A stretch of DNA of 64,000 nt from Afipia sp. (GTDB lineage: Bacteria; Pseudomonadota; Alphaproteobacteria; Rhizobiales; Xanthobacteraceae): positions 1-64,000 of the forward strand of contig JANQAK010000005.1 of the NCBI GenBank assembly GCA_024707075.1, in the 5' to 3' direction. Positions 21,389 through 30,724 of this stretch are shown one piece after another. The notes under the pieces are model-generated. The model was not told the origin of the DNA. It ran no database searches and worked only from the letters and a program-made list of their open reading frames with translations. The position numbers and the translations under genes are program-made. The first letter of the stretch is position 1. The number at the start of each line of letters is the position of its first letter.

Positions 21389-21850
21389 CTATGCCCGTTT
21401 TTTCATCCGCTTGATGGTGCCGGAGAAAGTGAACAGCGGTTTATTGCCGGTGACGAGCGTGCCGCGCAGGAAGATCAGTGAGCCGCCCGCGCGGGTAACG
21501 CCGCCGATGGCTTCGACCAGATCGCCTTCCTTGGCGGCGTCGAGAAATTCGCAGGCGAACGATACCGTGACGGCAGGGGCCTCAAGTTCGCGAATGGCGA
21601 AGGCGAACAGGCAATAATCCGCGAACGTCATGTAGCAGCCGCCGTGGACATTGCGCATGCCGTTTAGGTGCTTGCTCTCGACCCGGAACGCGCAGCGGAC
21701 GGTGCCGTCGTCCTCGACCTTGTGCCAGAACGGGCCGTTGTTGGACTCGAAGCTGTCGCGCTTCCAGGTCCGCCATCCGGCGAACTCGCCCTCGGTGGCG
21801 ATATAGAGGTCCGGACGGGGGCGGCCGATCTGGGGAGGCGAGACGTTCAC
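21389..21850 (-). CDS. PaaI-family acyl-CoA thioesterase (hotdog fold)
   Basis: About 153 residues from a GTG at 21850. The hotdog core is visible: HLNGMRNVHGGCYMTFADY (active-site loop with HGG), then TVSFACEFLDAAKEGDLVEA and RAGGSLIFLRGTLV. Members hydrolyse acyl- or aryl-CoA thioesters; the substrate is unknown. AGGAC lies about 9 bases upstream of the GTG. The frame is open further upstream to 22012 but that region overlaps the purL leader and lacks conservation, so I rejected the longer form. It is convergent with nothing and lies just before the divergent purL. Confidence 0.82.
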   Translation of the reverse strand: MNVSPPQIGRPRPDLYIATEGEFAGWRTWKRDSFESNNGPFWHKVEDDGTVRCAFRVESKHLNGMRNVHGGCYMTFADYCLFAFAIRELEAPAVTVSFACEFLDAAKEGDLVEAIGGVTRAGGSLIFLRGTLVTGNKPLFTFSGTIKRMKKRA

Positions 21851-22085
21851 GGGGCGATGTCCTGAGCATTTGTGTGCCGAAACCGGCGCGTTTCCGGGCT
21901 GTCTTAGAGACGATGGTGCCGTGCGGCAACCGGGGCTTTTTTGGACGGGATTTCTGCCTATCTGATGCTTGCCGCGGCGCGGGCCGCCGTGCACAAAGAA
22001 GCCCGGAATCACGCCTGTTCCGCCTTATTCAGCCTTTCCGTCCACCGGAAAGGGACACCCGCATTTGACCCGGAGCGACGTCGCC

Positions 22086-24299
22086 TTGACGATCAGGAAC
22101 GAACCCCAGATCACCCCCGATCTTGTTGCCAGCCACGGTCTCAAGCCCGACGAATATGAGCGCATCCTCAAGCTGATCGGGCGCGTCCCGACCTTCACGG
22201 AACTCGGCATTTTTTCGGCGATGTGGAATGAGCATTGCTCGTACAAGTCCTCGCGACTCCATCTGCGCGGCCTGCCGACCAAGGCGCCGTGGGTCATTCA
22301 GGGGCCGGGCGAGAACGCGGGCGTCATCGATATCGGCGACGGGCTTGCGGTGGTGTTCAAGATGGAGAGCCACAACCACCCGAGCTACATCGAGCCCTAT
22401 CAGGGTGCGACCACGGGTGTCGGCGGCATCCTGCGCGACGTGTTCACCATGGGCGCGCGGCCCATCGCCTGCCTCAACGCGATTTCGTTCGGCTCGCCGG
22501 AGCATCCGCGCACGCGGCATCTGGTGTCGGGCGTGGTAGCGGGCATCGGCGGTTACGGCAATTCGTTCGGCGTGCCAACGGTGGGCGGCCAGACGCGGTT
22601 TCACACCCGCTATGACGGCAACATCCTCGTCAACGCGATGGCGGTGGGTCTCGCCGAGACCAACAAGATTTTCTATGCGGCCGCCTCCGGCGTGAACATG
22701 CCGATCGTCTATCTCGGCTCGAAGACGGGCCGTGACGGCATCCACGGCGCGACGATGGCCTCCGCCGAATTCGACGATGACAGCGCCGAGAAACGCCCGA
22801 CCGTGCAGGTGGGCGATCCGTTCGCGGAAAAGCTGCTGTTAGAGGCGTGTCTTGAAATCATGGAAGCGGATTGCGTCATCGCGATTCAGGACATGGGCGC
22901 CGCGGGCCTGACGTGCTCCGCCGTCGAGATGGGCGCGAAGGGCGATCTTGGCGTCGATCTCGATCTCGACGCTGTGCCGACGCGCGAAACCGGCATGAGC
23001 GCCTACGAGATGATGCTCTCGGAATCCCAGGAGCGCATGCTCATGGTGCTGAAGCCCGAGAAGGAAAAGCAGGCTGAGGCGATCTTCAGGAAGTGGGGCC
23101 TCGATTTCGCGGTGGTCGGCTACACCACGCCGACCCAGCGCTTCGTGGTCAAGCATGGCGGCGACGTGATGGCCGATCTGCCGATCAAGGAACTTGAGTC
23201 GGAAGCGCCGCTCTACGACCGGCCGCATGTGCCGTCGCCGCAGCTTCCGGTGATTCACGCACGCGACGTGAAGCCGCCGGTTTCCATTCCGGAGGCTTTG
23301 TCAAAGCTGATCGCCACGCCGGAACTGTGCTCGAAGCGCTGGGTGTGGGAACAGTACGATCACGTCATCGGCGGCAACACCTTGCAGCGTCCCGGCGGCG
23401 ATGCAGCCGTGGTGCGCGTGCAGGAAGGGCCGAAGGGCCTCGCGCTGACCTGCGATGTCACGCCGCGCTATTGCGAGGCCGATCCGTTCGAGGGCGGCAA
23501 GCAGGCCGTGGCCGAAGCGTGGCGCAACATCACGGCGGTGGGTGGCCGTCCGCTGGCGATCACCGACAATCTCAATTTCGGTAATCCCGAGCGTCCCGAA
23601 ATCATGGGCCAGTTTGTCGGCTGCCTGAAAGGCATCGCCGCGGCCTGTACCGCGCTGGAGTTCCCGGTCGTGTCGGGCAACGTCTCGCTCTACAACGAGA
23701 CCAACGGACGCGGCATCCTGCCGACGCCGTCGATCGGCGGCGTGGGACTGCTGGATGATTTCACCAAGTCGGCGACGCTGGCGTTCAAGGCGGAGAACGA
23801 AGCGATCCTGCTGATCGGTGACACCCAGGGCTGGCTCGGCCAGTCGGTCTATCTGCGTGACATCTGCGGCAGGGAGGAGGGCGCGCCGCCGCCGGTCGAC
23901 CTTGATCACGAGAAGCGTAACGGCGACGTGGTGCGCGGCATGATCAAGGGCGGCACCGCAAGCGCCGTGCATGATGTGTCCGATGGCGGTCTGCTGGTGG
24001 CGCTGACCGAGATGGCGATGGCCAGCGGCATCGGCGCAATCCTCGATGCGCCGCCGGAGGATATTGTACCGCATGCGTGGTGGTTCGGCGAGGATCAGGC
24101 GCGCTATGTGGTGACGATCCCCGAGGAGCATCTGCTGACCGTGCTCAGCAAGCTCAAGGCCGTCGACGTGCCGTGCCATGTTATCGGTAAGACCGGTGGC
24201 CATGCCATCGCCGTCGAAGGCGAAGCGCCGGTCGCCATCGCCAAACTCAAGCACGGCTTCGAAAGCTGGCTGCCCGATTATATGGCGGGAAAGGCCTGA
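22086..24299 (+). CDS. purL: Phosphoribosylformylglycinamidine synthase, PurL subunit
   Basis: About 737 residues from a TTG at 22086, the size of the short PurL that works with PurS and PurQ. It makes FGAM from FGAR, ATP and ammonia. Motifs include [53 protein letters not shown] and [13 protein letters not shown]. The start is uncertain: TTG at 22065 is in frame and also possible, and GGAG at 22072-22075 favours 22086. It ends 7 bp before the convergent DUF427 gene, with no terminator between. Confidence 0.96.
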   Translation: MTIRNEPQITPDLVASHGLKPDEYERILKLIGRVPTFTELGIFSAMWNEHCSYKSSRLHLRGLPTKAPWVIQGPGENAGVIDIGDGLAVVFKMESHNHPSYIEPYQGATTGVGGILRDVFTMGARPIACLNAISFGSPEHPRTRHLVSGVVAGIGGYGNSFGVPTVGGQTRFHTRYDGNILVNAMAVGLAETNKIFYAAASGVNMPIVYLGSKTGRDGIHGATMASAEFDDDSAEKRPTVQVGDPFAEKLLLEACLEIMEADCVIAIQDMGAAGLTCSAVEMGAKGDLGVDLDLDAVPTRETGMSAYEMMLSESQERMLMVLKPEKEKQAEAIFRKWGLDFAVVGYTTPTQRFVVKHGGDVMADLPIKELESEAPLYDRPHVPSPQLPVIHARDVKPPVSIPEALSKLIATPELCSKRWVWEQYDHVIGGNTLQRPGGDAAVVRVQEGPKGLALTCDVTPRYCEADPFEGGKQAVAEAWRNITAVGGRPLAITDNLNFGNPERPEIMGQFVGCLKGIAAACTALEFPVVSGNVSLYNETNGRGILPTPSIGGVGLLDDFTKSATLAFKAENEAILLIGDTQGWLGQSVYLRDICGREEGAPPPVDLDHEKRNGDVVRGMIKGGTASAVHDVSDGGLLVALTEMAMASGIGAILDAPPEDIVPHAWWFGEDQARYVVTIPEEHLLTVLSKLKAVDVPCHVIGKTGGHAIAVEGEAPVAIAKLKHGFESWLPDYMAGKA

Positions 24300-24306
24300 G
24301 TTTCGC

Positions 24307-24675
24307 TCAGACTTCCTCGATTGTGACCTTGTCCGGATAGAACGCCAGATGCCCGGCGATCTGTTTCACCGAGTCATAGGGCGTTTCGTAGGTCCAGATC
24401 GCGTTCTCCAGCGTCTTGCCGCCGGAGACGATGCTGAAGTAGTTCGCATCGCCCTTGTAGGGGCAGTAGGTGGAATGCGCCGTCCGCTGCAACTTTGACG
24501 AAACGGCGTCCTCGCGCGGGATGTACTGGACCGCCGGATAGCTCGCCTCTTTCAAAGTGAGCGCGTGGCTGGTTTCGGCGATGATCTCGCCGCCGACGCT
24601 GACCCGGACCCGCTTCGGGTTCGGGGTGATGGTGATCGGGTGGTCGGGGCCGGGAATTTTCATCCGAACGTTCAT
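24307..24675 (-). CDS. DUF427-domain protein
   Basis: 122 residues forming a single DUF427 domain: HPITITPNPKRVRVSVGGEI at the start, YPAVQYIPREDAV, and the signature STYCPYKGDANYFSI, followed by a WTYETPYDS block. Family members are small beta-rich cytosolic proteins of uncertain function. It lies between the convergent purL and the divergent bolA, interrupting the common purL-bolA order. Confidence 0.87.
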   Translation of the reverse strand: MNVRMKIPGPDHPITITPNPKRVRVSVGGEIIAETSHALTLKEASYPAVQYIPREDAVSSKLQRTAHSTYCPYKGDANYFSIVSGGKTLENAIWTYETPYDSVKQIAGHLAFYPDKVTIEEV

Positions 24676-24818
24676 GGCGAACTCTCCTGTTCGGAAGCAA
24701 TATAGGGTTGATCCGGCACAATGCTTGCGTGACGCAACGGGTTGCAGGGGCTAGAATCAGTCATATTTCGGTGCATTGCTTGGGCCGGGACTAGCTCAAG
24801 ATCAGGAGATTCAAAGAC

Positions 24819-25055
24819 ATGCCAATGGACGCGCGGGACATCGAAACGATGATCAAGGCTGCGTTGCCCGACGCGAAGGTGGAAATCCACGACCTCGCAG
24901 GCGACGGCGACCACTATGCGGCCACCGTCATCTCGGAGTCCTTTCGCGGCAAGTCGCGGGTGCAGCAGCACCAGATCGTCTACAATTCGCTGAAGGGGCA
25001 GATGGGCGGCGTGCTGCACGCGCTGGCGTTGCAGACAGGCGTGCCTGAAGCCTGA
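24819..25055 (+). CDS. BolA/IbaG-family protein
   Basis: 78 residues with the BolA fold: MDARDIETMIKAALPDAKVE, then GDGDHYAATVISESFRGKSR and the QQHQIVYNSLKGQM helix that carries the conserved His used for [2Fe-2S] sharing with monothiol glutaredoxins. BolA-Grx4 pairs handle Fe-S clusters and iron signalling. The matching CGFS glutaredoxin is at 28831, 3.8 kb downstream; in many relatives the two genes are adjacent. AGGAGA lies upstream of the ATG. Confidence 0.93.
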   Translation: MPMDARDIETMIKAALPDAKVEIHDLAGDGDHYAATVISESFRGKSRVQQHQIVYNSLKGQMGGVLHALALQTGVPEA

Positions 25056-25075
25056 CGTCGGAAGCGGGGGTAGGG

Positions 25076-26257
25076 GTGGCGAGAAACGGAAGTTTGCTGC
25101 GCGCGCGCGCGGCGCATCAGCATCACCGTGTCACTTACGTCGAGCTGTTCTTCGATCTCGTCTTTGTTTTCGCGATCACGCAGATCTCCCACACGCTGCT
25201 GGCGCACTTCACGCCTCTCGGCGTATTGCAGACCACCATCCTGTTCCTTGCGGTGTGGTGGGTATGGATCTTCACCTCGTGGATCACCAATTGGCTCGAT
25301 CCGGAGCGCACGCCGGTCCGCGTGATGCTGTTCGTGCTGATGATCCTTGGCTTGTTGCTGTCCACCTCCATTCCCAAGGCGTTCGAGACGCGCGGGCTGG
25401 CATTCGCATTGGCCTTTGTCGTCATGCAGGTCGGACGATCGGCTTTCACGTTCTTCTCAATCCCGAAGTCCCAGCCCGGCTGGCGCATGAGTTTGCTGCG
25501 CATCACATGCTGGCTGATGTGCAGCGGCGTATTCTGGATTGCCGGCGGCTTTGCCGAAGGACAGGCCAGAATCGCATTATGGATCGTCGCGGTCGCGATC
25601 GAGTATTGCGGGCCGGCGCTGCGTTTCTGGTTTCCCGGTCTCGGCGCGACGCCTCTCAACGATTGGGAGGTCGAGGGCGGCCACATGGCCGAGCGCTGCG
25701 CGCTGTTCATCATCATCGCACTCGGCGAATCCATCGTCGTCACGGGCTCGACCTTCGCGGCAACGGCGTGGACCATGCCGACAATTATCGCGTTTGTGGT
25801 TGCCTTGATCGGCAGCATCGCGATGTGGTGGGTGTATTTTCATATCGGCGCGGAGGCGGGCGCCGAACATATTTCGCATTCCGAAGAAACCGGACGGCTG
25901 GCCCGGCTGGCCTATACCTATCTGCATTTGCCGATCGTCGCCGGTATCGTGGTGTCGGCGGTGGGAGATGAATTGCTGCTCGCGCATCCCGAAGGCCATT
26001 CGGATATGAAAGCCGTTCTCAGCATGATCGGTGGGCCGCTGCTCTTCCTGATCGGTACCATTCTGTTCAAGCGCAGCATCCGCGGAATTTTCCAGCTCTC
26101 CCACATGGTCGGCATCGGCCTCTTGATCGCGCTGATGCCGTTCGCGCATCACTTGTCGCCGCTGATGCTGTCATCGGCGACGACGGTCGTTGTGCTGATC
26201 GTCGCCACGTGGGAGGCAATCTCGCTCGGCTCCCAGGCCAAATCGGACGAGATTTGA
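25076..26257 (+). CDS. Low temperature requirement A (LtrA) family membrane protein
   Basis: 393 residues with about ten hydrophobic helices. The N-terminal RVTYVELFFDLVFVFAITQ and the later HMAERCALFIIIALGESIVV are LtrA-family signatures. LtrA is named from a Listeria cold-growth gene; its biochemical role is unknown. It starts with GTG at 25076, 20 bp after bolA, so it may share that transcript. It ends one base before the convergent egtD stop. Its location splits the usual bolA-grxD pair. Confidence 0.88.
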   Translation: MARNGSLLRARAAHQHHRVTYVELFFDLVFVFAITQISHTLLAHFTPLGVLQTTILFLAVWWVWIFTSWITNWLDPERTPVRVMLFVLMILGLLLSTSIPKAFETRGLAFALAFVVMQVGRSAFTFFSIPKSQPGWRMSLLRITCWLMCSGVFWIAGGFAEGQARIALWIVAVAIEYCGPALRFWFPGLGATPLNDWEVEGGHMAERCALFIIIALGESIVVTGSTFAATAWTMPTIIAFVVALIGSIAMWWVYFHIGAEAGAEHISHSEETGRLARLAYTYLHLPIVAGIVVSAVGDELLLAHPEGHSDMKAVLSMIGGPLLFLIGTILFKRSIRGIFQLSHMVGIGLLIALMPFAHHLSPLMLSSATTVVVLIVATWEAISLGSQAKSDEI

Positions 26258-26258
26258 C

Positions 26259-27227
26259 TCAGCCCTCCGCCACCAGCGCGTGAACCGAGAACATCCTGTC
26301 GGGATCGGTCCATGATGCGCGCGGGGTCCAGCCCGAGCCGCGCGCCAAGGCGGTAAAGCGTTCGAGACTGTATTTGTAGCTGCTTTCGGTATGGATCGTC
26401 TCGCCGGTGCGGAACGAGAAGGTGTGGCCGAGTAGACGTCCCGTCTGCGCCTTGCGGCTGATGAGATGCATCTCGATGCGGTGGCGCTCGCGGTTGTAGA
26501 TCGCGCGATGCCTGAAGCCGGACAGGTCGAAATTGCCGCCGAGGTCGCGGTTGATTCGTACCAGCATATTGAGATTGAACCTGGCCGTGACGCCCGCGTC
26601 GTCGTTATAGGCGTCGTGCAGCACGCGCTCGTCCTTCTCCAGATCGACGCCGACGATCAGGGTCGCGCCGTCGCCGAGGATGGCGCGCGCGCTGCGCAAG
26701 AAGGCGCAGGCCTCGTGCGGATCGAAATTGCCGATGGTCGAGCCGGGGAAGAAGCCGACTTTCGGCATGTCCTTCACGTCAGGCGGCAGTTCAAACGGCG
26801 TGGTGAAGTCCGCGACCACGGGATGAATCGCGAGATCCGGAAAGTCCTTGCGCAGGTCATCAGCCTGTCCGTTGAGGAAGTCGCCCGAAATGTCGACCGG
26901 CACGTAGGCGCCGAACGCGCACTGTTGCAGCAGCAACCGCACCTTGGTGGTGGCACCGGCGCCGAATTCCACCAGTGCGGCATTCTTCGGAATCGCCGCC
27001 GCGATCTCCGCGCCGCGGTCGCGCAGAATCCGCAACTCGGTCCGGGTGGGATAGTATTCTGGCAGCAGCGTGATCTGTTCGAACAGTTTCGAGCCTGTCT
27101 CGTCGTAGAAGTATTTCGGCGGCAGACGCTTCGGCTGCTGCGACAGTCCGGCAATGACATCCTTCGCGAACGGACAATCCTTCGGGTCAAGAAGTTCGTG
27201 GGCCAGCGCGGTCATATGCACATTCAT
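26259..27227 (-). CDS. egtD: L-histidine N-alpha-methyltransferase
   Basis: About 322 residues from the ATG at 27227. EgtD trimethylates histidine to hercynine with three SAM. Family motifs: LPPKYFYDETGSKLFEQITL, LPEYYPTRTELRIL, the SAM-binding VEFGAGATTKVRLLL, and FFPGSTIGNFDPHEA. The C-terminal half ends near PDRMFSVHALVAEG. It follows egtB by 22 bp on the same strand. A longer in-frame start to 27374 would overlap egtB and has no family resemblance. With egtB this gives the two core steps of ergothioneine synthesis. Confidence 0.94.
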   Translation of the reverse strand: MNVHMTALAHELLDPKDCPFAKDVIAGLSQQPKRLPPKYFYDETGSKLFEQITLLPEYYPTRTELRILRDRGAEIAAAIPKNAALVEFGAGATTKVRLLLQQCAFGAYVPVDISGDFLNGQADDLRKDFPDLAIHPVVADFTTPFELPPDVKDMPKVGFFPGSTIGNFDPHEACAFLRSARAILGDGATLIVGVDLEKDERVLHDAYNDDAGVTARFNLNMLVRINRDLGGNFDLSGFRHRAIYNRERHRIEMHLISRKAQTGRLLGHTFSFRTGETIHTESSYKYSLERFTALARGSGWTPRASWTDPDRMFSVHALVAEG

Positions 27228-27249
27228 GACGATCTCGTGGGTTCGGAGG

Positions 27250-28518
27250 TCAGACGGCGTAATCGGCGAGGCGCAGCCCCGTGAATTGCCAGCGATGATG
27301 CGGATAGAAGAAGTTGCGGTAGGTGACACGGCTGTGGTTGTCCGGCGTCGCCAGCGACGAGCCGCGCAGCACATACTGGTTCACCATGAACTTGCCGTTG
27401 TATTCGCCGAGCGCGCCTTCGATGGCGCGATAACCCGGATATGGCGCATAGGAACTGCGGGTCCATTGCCAGACAAGGCCGAAAGCGTCGTTGAGATGAC
27501 CGGCGCGGGCGGCGACTTCCCATTCCATTTCGGTGGGAAGATGTTTTCCGCTCCAGCGCGCGAACGCATCGGCTTCGTAGTAGCTGATATGCGACACCGG
27601 CGCCGCGGGGTCGGCCGGCTGCAATCCACCGAGCGTCATGATCGTCCATTCACCATCGGTGAAGCGCCAATGGCCGGGAGCCTGCCATTCCTCGCGCTCG
27701 GCGGTGGCAAAGCCGTCCATCAGCCACAGCGCCGGTGTTGTGTAGCCGCCCGCCTTCATGAAGGCGAGCCACTCCGCATTCGTCACAAGATTGCGTGCCA
27801 GCTTCACCGGACCGACCAGCGCGCGGTGTGCGGGCTTCTCGTTGTCGAAGTGAAACGAGTCGTCGGTGTGGCCGATGGTGTGGATACCCTCCATCAGCGT
27901 GACCCATGCATCGCCATCGCGGTTCGATGCGGGAAAGGTCCAGCCCGGATCGTAGGCCGGCGGGACCGGATTCTGCGCGAAGACGTGCAGGATGTCGGTG
28001 AGCAACAATTCCTGATGCTGCTGTTCGTGGTTGAGGCCGACCTCGATCAGCGGCTCCAGCTTCGCGAGCGTCGCCTCATCTGCGGTGTCGAAAAATGCCG
28101 CGACGGCGGCATCGACATGCTTGCGGTAGGCCGTCACCTCGTCCGCGCCGGGGCGGGTGAGGTGGCCGCGCTGGGCACGGGCGTGGCGGGGACCGGCGCT
28201 GACGTAATAGGAATTGAACAGGTAGGCGTAGTCCGGATGGTAGGGCGTGTAGCCCGGCGAATGTTCGCCGAGCAGGAATTGCTCCCAGAACCAGGTGACA
28301 TGGGCGCGGTGCCATTTGGTAGGGCTGGCGTCCGGCATGGACTGGATCACCTGGTCCTCGGGCGACAGCGGCCCCGCCCGTCGCTCGGTCTCGTCCCGCA
28401 CGGCCTGATAGGCCGCCAGCAGCCGGCTTGCCAAAGGGTGGGATTCTTGGCGGGAATCGGCCGGAAATGGGGAAGAGGTCGCGATGCGGGCGTCTGGCTG
28501 GGAGGCTGGTTTCGTCAC
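27250..28518 (-). CDS. egtB: Ergothioneine sulfoxide synthase EgtB
   Basis: 422 residues from a GTG at 28518 (CGGAG 9 bases upstream). It has an N-terminal DinB_2 domain with the iron ligands: a His in KWHRAHVTWFWEQ (His70 or His73) and HEQQH (His164, His168). The C-terminal part is an FGE-sulfatase-like domain (WLAFMKAGGY, AFARWSGKHLPTEMEWE, RNFFYPHHRWQFTGLRLAD). EgtB joins hercynine to a thiol donor using O2. No egtA or egtC (gamma-glutamylcysteine route) is in the window, so a cysteine-using EgtB is possible. It is divergent from grxD. Confidence 0.94.
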   Translation of the reverse strand: MTKPASQPDARIATSSPFPADSRQESHPLASRLLAAYQAVRDETERRAGPLSPEDQVIQSMPDASPTKWHRAHVTWFWEQFLLGEHSPGYTPYHPDYAYLFNSYYVSAGPRHARAQRGHLTRPGADEVTAYRKHVDAAVAAFFDTADEATLAKLEPLIEVGLNHEQQHQELLLTDILHVFAQNPVPPAYDPGWTFPASNRDGDAWVTLMEGIHTIGHTDDSFHFDNEKPAHRALVGPVKLARNLVTNAEWLAFMKAGGYTTPALWLMDGFATAEREEWQAPGHWRFTDGEWTIMTLGGLQPADPAAPVSHISYYEADAFARWSGKHLPTEMEWEVAARAGHLNDAFGLVWQWTRSSYAPYPGYRAIEGALGEYNGKFMVNQYVLRGSSLATPDNHSRVTYRNFFYPHHRWQFTGLRLADYAV

Positions 28519-28830
28519 GCGAATCTCCGGTTCGGGAGAGAACGATGCTTCCCCGGATCGGTTCCAGAGAATGGATGTTCGTAAATGGGGTGCTTCGCAG
28601 GTCGTTAAAAGGCCGGGTCGGCCACAAAGTGGATACGCCCGGACGCCTGATCCGGTTTCAGGGCGGACTATTGGGCGGTCAGCCAAAGCTCTTCGGGGAG
28701 AGCAGCATGGCACCCCTTCGGCAATTTGATTGGGATGCGGAACGTTTTCGGGCTACATATATGGCCAGAGCGACAGGCTGGCAGGCAAATCCCGGTCTTG
28801 CCGCAGGGCAGAGTCACCAAGGACGCGATT
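28519..28830. other. Divergent intergenic region between egtB and grxD
   Basis: 312 bp with no gene that I can support. Frames open in both directions are extensions of egtB and grxD without conserved residues. It should contain both promoters. The AT-rich CTACATATATGG at 28753-28764 is the best candidate for a -10 region for grxD, but I could not pair it with a good -35 at normal spacing. Confidence 0.45.
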
Positions 28831-29166
28831 ATGAGCATCGAGCAATTCATCGAAAACGAAGTGAAGTCCAACGACGTCGTGCTGTTCATGAAGGGCACAC
28901 CGCAGTTTCCGCAGTGCGGATTCTCGGGTCAGGTGGTCCAGATTCTCGATCACGTCGGCATCGCCTATAAGGGTTTGAATGTTCTCGAGTCCGGCGAACT
29001 GCGCGACGGCATCAAGATTTATTCGAACTGGCCGACCATTCCGCAGCTCTATGTCAAGGGCGAGTTCGTCGGCGGCTGCGACATCATCCGCGAGATGTTC
29101 CAGGCGGGCGAATTGCAGCAGCTGCTGGCCGACAAGGGCGTGCCTGTTCAGCAGCCTGCAGGCTAA
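28831..29166 (+). CDS. grxD: Monothiol glutaredoxin (Grx4/GrxD type)
   Basis: 111 residues with the CGFS active site in PQFPQCGFSGQVVQIL, FMKGTP before it, and NWPTIPQLYVKGEFVGGCDI after it (glutathione-binding TIPQ and GGCD). CGFS glutaredoxins bind a [2Fe-2S] cluster with glutathione and partner with BolA. I chose the ATG at 28831 because AAGGA lies 7 bases upstream; the frame extends to 28726 without homology. It belongs with bolA at 24819, from which it is separated by ltrA, egtD and egtB. Confidence 0.95.
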   Translation: MSIEQFIENEVKSNDVVLFMKGTPQFPQCGFSGQVVQILDHVGIAYKGLNVLESGELRDGIKIYSNWPTIPQLYVKGEFVGGCDIIREMFQAGELQQLLADKGVPVQQPAG

Positions 29167-29317
29167 AGACTTGCATTTGTGCGACGGCGGCTCTGCGAGC
29201 CGCCTCGCTTGTGCGACTCTTCTCCCGACCGATACACTTCCTCCCAACCCCGGACGCTCATGATCCGGGGCTTCGTCTGACCAGACTTGAGTCAGATAAA
29301 GAATCGGGAGGATTTGT

Positions 29318-30601
29318 ATGTTCGTATCTCGCCATATCAGGGCGTCGCTGTTTGTTGCCCTCACGCTCGCCGCTGCGAGCAGTGCATTCGCTGAAAGCGT
29401 TGTCCGCACCCGTCCCGCCGAGGCGGGATTGTCGCCCGCGGGACTCGCGCGGATCGGCGCCTACATCAAGAACGAAATCGCCACCAACAAGATTCCGGGC
29501 GCCGTGCTGATGATCCAGCGCCACGGACAGGTCGCCTATTACGAGACCTTCGGCGTGCGCGATCCCGCCACCAAGGCGCCGATGACGGCGGATACGATCT
29601 TCCGCATCTATTCGATGTCGAAGCCGGTCACGACGGTGGCGGCGATGATGCTGGTCGAGGAAGGCAAGCTGCAACTCGACGATCCGGTCGCGAAGTTCAT
29701 TCCTGCATTCAAGGACGTGAAGGTCGGCGTCGAGAAGAAGGGCGATGACGGACAGATGACGCTCGATCTCGTCATGCCGCGCCGGGCGATGACGGTGCAG
29801 GACCTGATGCGGCATACCTCGGGCATCACCTATGGATTCTTCGGCGAGGGCCTCGTCAAGAAAGCCTATGTCGACGCCAAAATATTCTCCGAGGATGTTG
29901 ACAACGCGGGCTTCGCCGATCGCATTGCCAAGCTGCCGCTGGCCTATCAGCCCGGATCGACGTGGGACTACAGCCACTCCACCGACATTCTCGGCCGCGT
30001 GGTTGAAGTCGTCTCCGGCAAGTCGCTGTACCAGTTCGAGAAGGAGCGCATCCTCGATCCGCTCGGCATGAAGGACACCAGCTTCTATGTCACCGACAAG
30101 GCGAAGCAGCCGCGGATCGCCGAGCCGTTCCCGAACGACCGCAAGATTGGCAACGATGCCGAGATGAACGACCCGCGCATCGCGCGCAAATGGGAGTCCG
30201 GCGGCGGCGGCATGGTCTCGACCATCGGCGACTATGCGCGCTTCACGAAGATGCTGCTCAACGGCGGCACGCTCGATGGCAGGCGCTATCTCAGCCCGAA
30301 GACCATCGCCTATATGGGATCGAACCACATCGGCCCGGCGTCGGGCGTGGTGCCGGGGCCGTATTACCTGCCGGGTCCGGGCTTCGGATTTGGTCTCGGC
30401 TTCGCGGTACGCACCGAGCCGGGCGTCAGCGTGATGGAGGGCAGCGTCGGTGAGATGAACTGGTCGGGCGCGGGCGGCACGACGTTCTGGGTCGATCCGA
30501 AGGAAGATATGTTTGTGGTCTTCATGTCCCAGACCGTGCAGCATCGCGGACGTCACCGCACTGCGCTGAAGAATATGGTCTACGGCGCGTTTGAGAAGTA
30601 A
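29318..30601 (+). CDS. Secreted serine hydrolase, beta-lactamase/class C fold (paralog 1)
   Basis: 427 residues. A signal peptide covers about the first 25 residues ([15 protein letters not shown]). The beta-lactamase-fold domain (PF00144 type) shows the SxxK pair in [10 protein letters not shown] (Ser99, Lys102), the second catalytic-motif region [13 protein letters not shown], and [10 protein letters not shown] near the end. Members include esterases and peptidases as well as beta-lactamases, so resistance should not be assumed. GGGAGG precedes the ATG. It is followed by a terminator and then a close paralog in the same direction, evidently a tandem duplication. Confidence 0.92.
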   Translation: MFVSRHIRASLFVALTLAAASSAFAESVVRTRPAEAGLSPAGLARIGAYIKNEIATNKIPGAVLMIQRHGQVAYYETFGVRDPATKAPMTADTIFRIYSMSKPVTTVAAMMLVEEGKLQLDDPVAKFIPAFKDVKVGVEKKGDDGQMTLDLVMPRRAMTVQDLMRHTSGITYGFFGEGLVKKAYVDAKIFSEDVDNAGFADRIAKLPLAYQPGSTWDYSHSTDILGRVVEVVSGKSLYQFEKERILDPLGMKDTSFYVTDKAKQPRIAEPFPNDRKIGNDAEMNDPRIARKWESGGGGMVSTIGDYARFTKMLLNGGTLDGRRYLSPKTIAYMGSNHIGPASGVVPGPYYLPGPGFGFGLGFAVRTEPGVSVMEGSVGEMNWSGAGGTTFWVDPKEDMFVVFMSQTVQHRGRHRTALKNMVYGAFEK

Positions 30602-30618
30602 TCGCCCGTCGAACGACA

Positions 30619-30657
30619 GGGATCAGCCCGCTGCGACGCATCGGGCTGACCCTTTTT
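30619..30657 (+). terminator. Intrinsic terminator between the serine hydrolase paralogs
   Basis: GGGATCAGCCCG and CGGGCTGACCC form a stem with one bulged base and a loop of about 10 bases, followed by TTTTT. It ends the first hydrolase transcript, so the second paralog probably has its own promoter within the next 60 bp. Confidence 0.75.
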
Positions 30658-30724
30658 CGTTTCCTTGCGCGATGTTGGCCAGCCGCTAAAGTCCGGCTTC
30701 ATTTCACCGGATTTGCGGAGATTG

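Noticed and set aside
21851..22012. Longer start of the PaaI thioesterase
   Set aside because: The extra 54 residues overlap the purL upstream region and show no conservation typical of the hotdog family.
27228..27374. Longer egtD start
   Set aside because: The added residues overlap the egtB 3' end in another frame and are Arg/Ser-rich without homology to EgtD.
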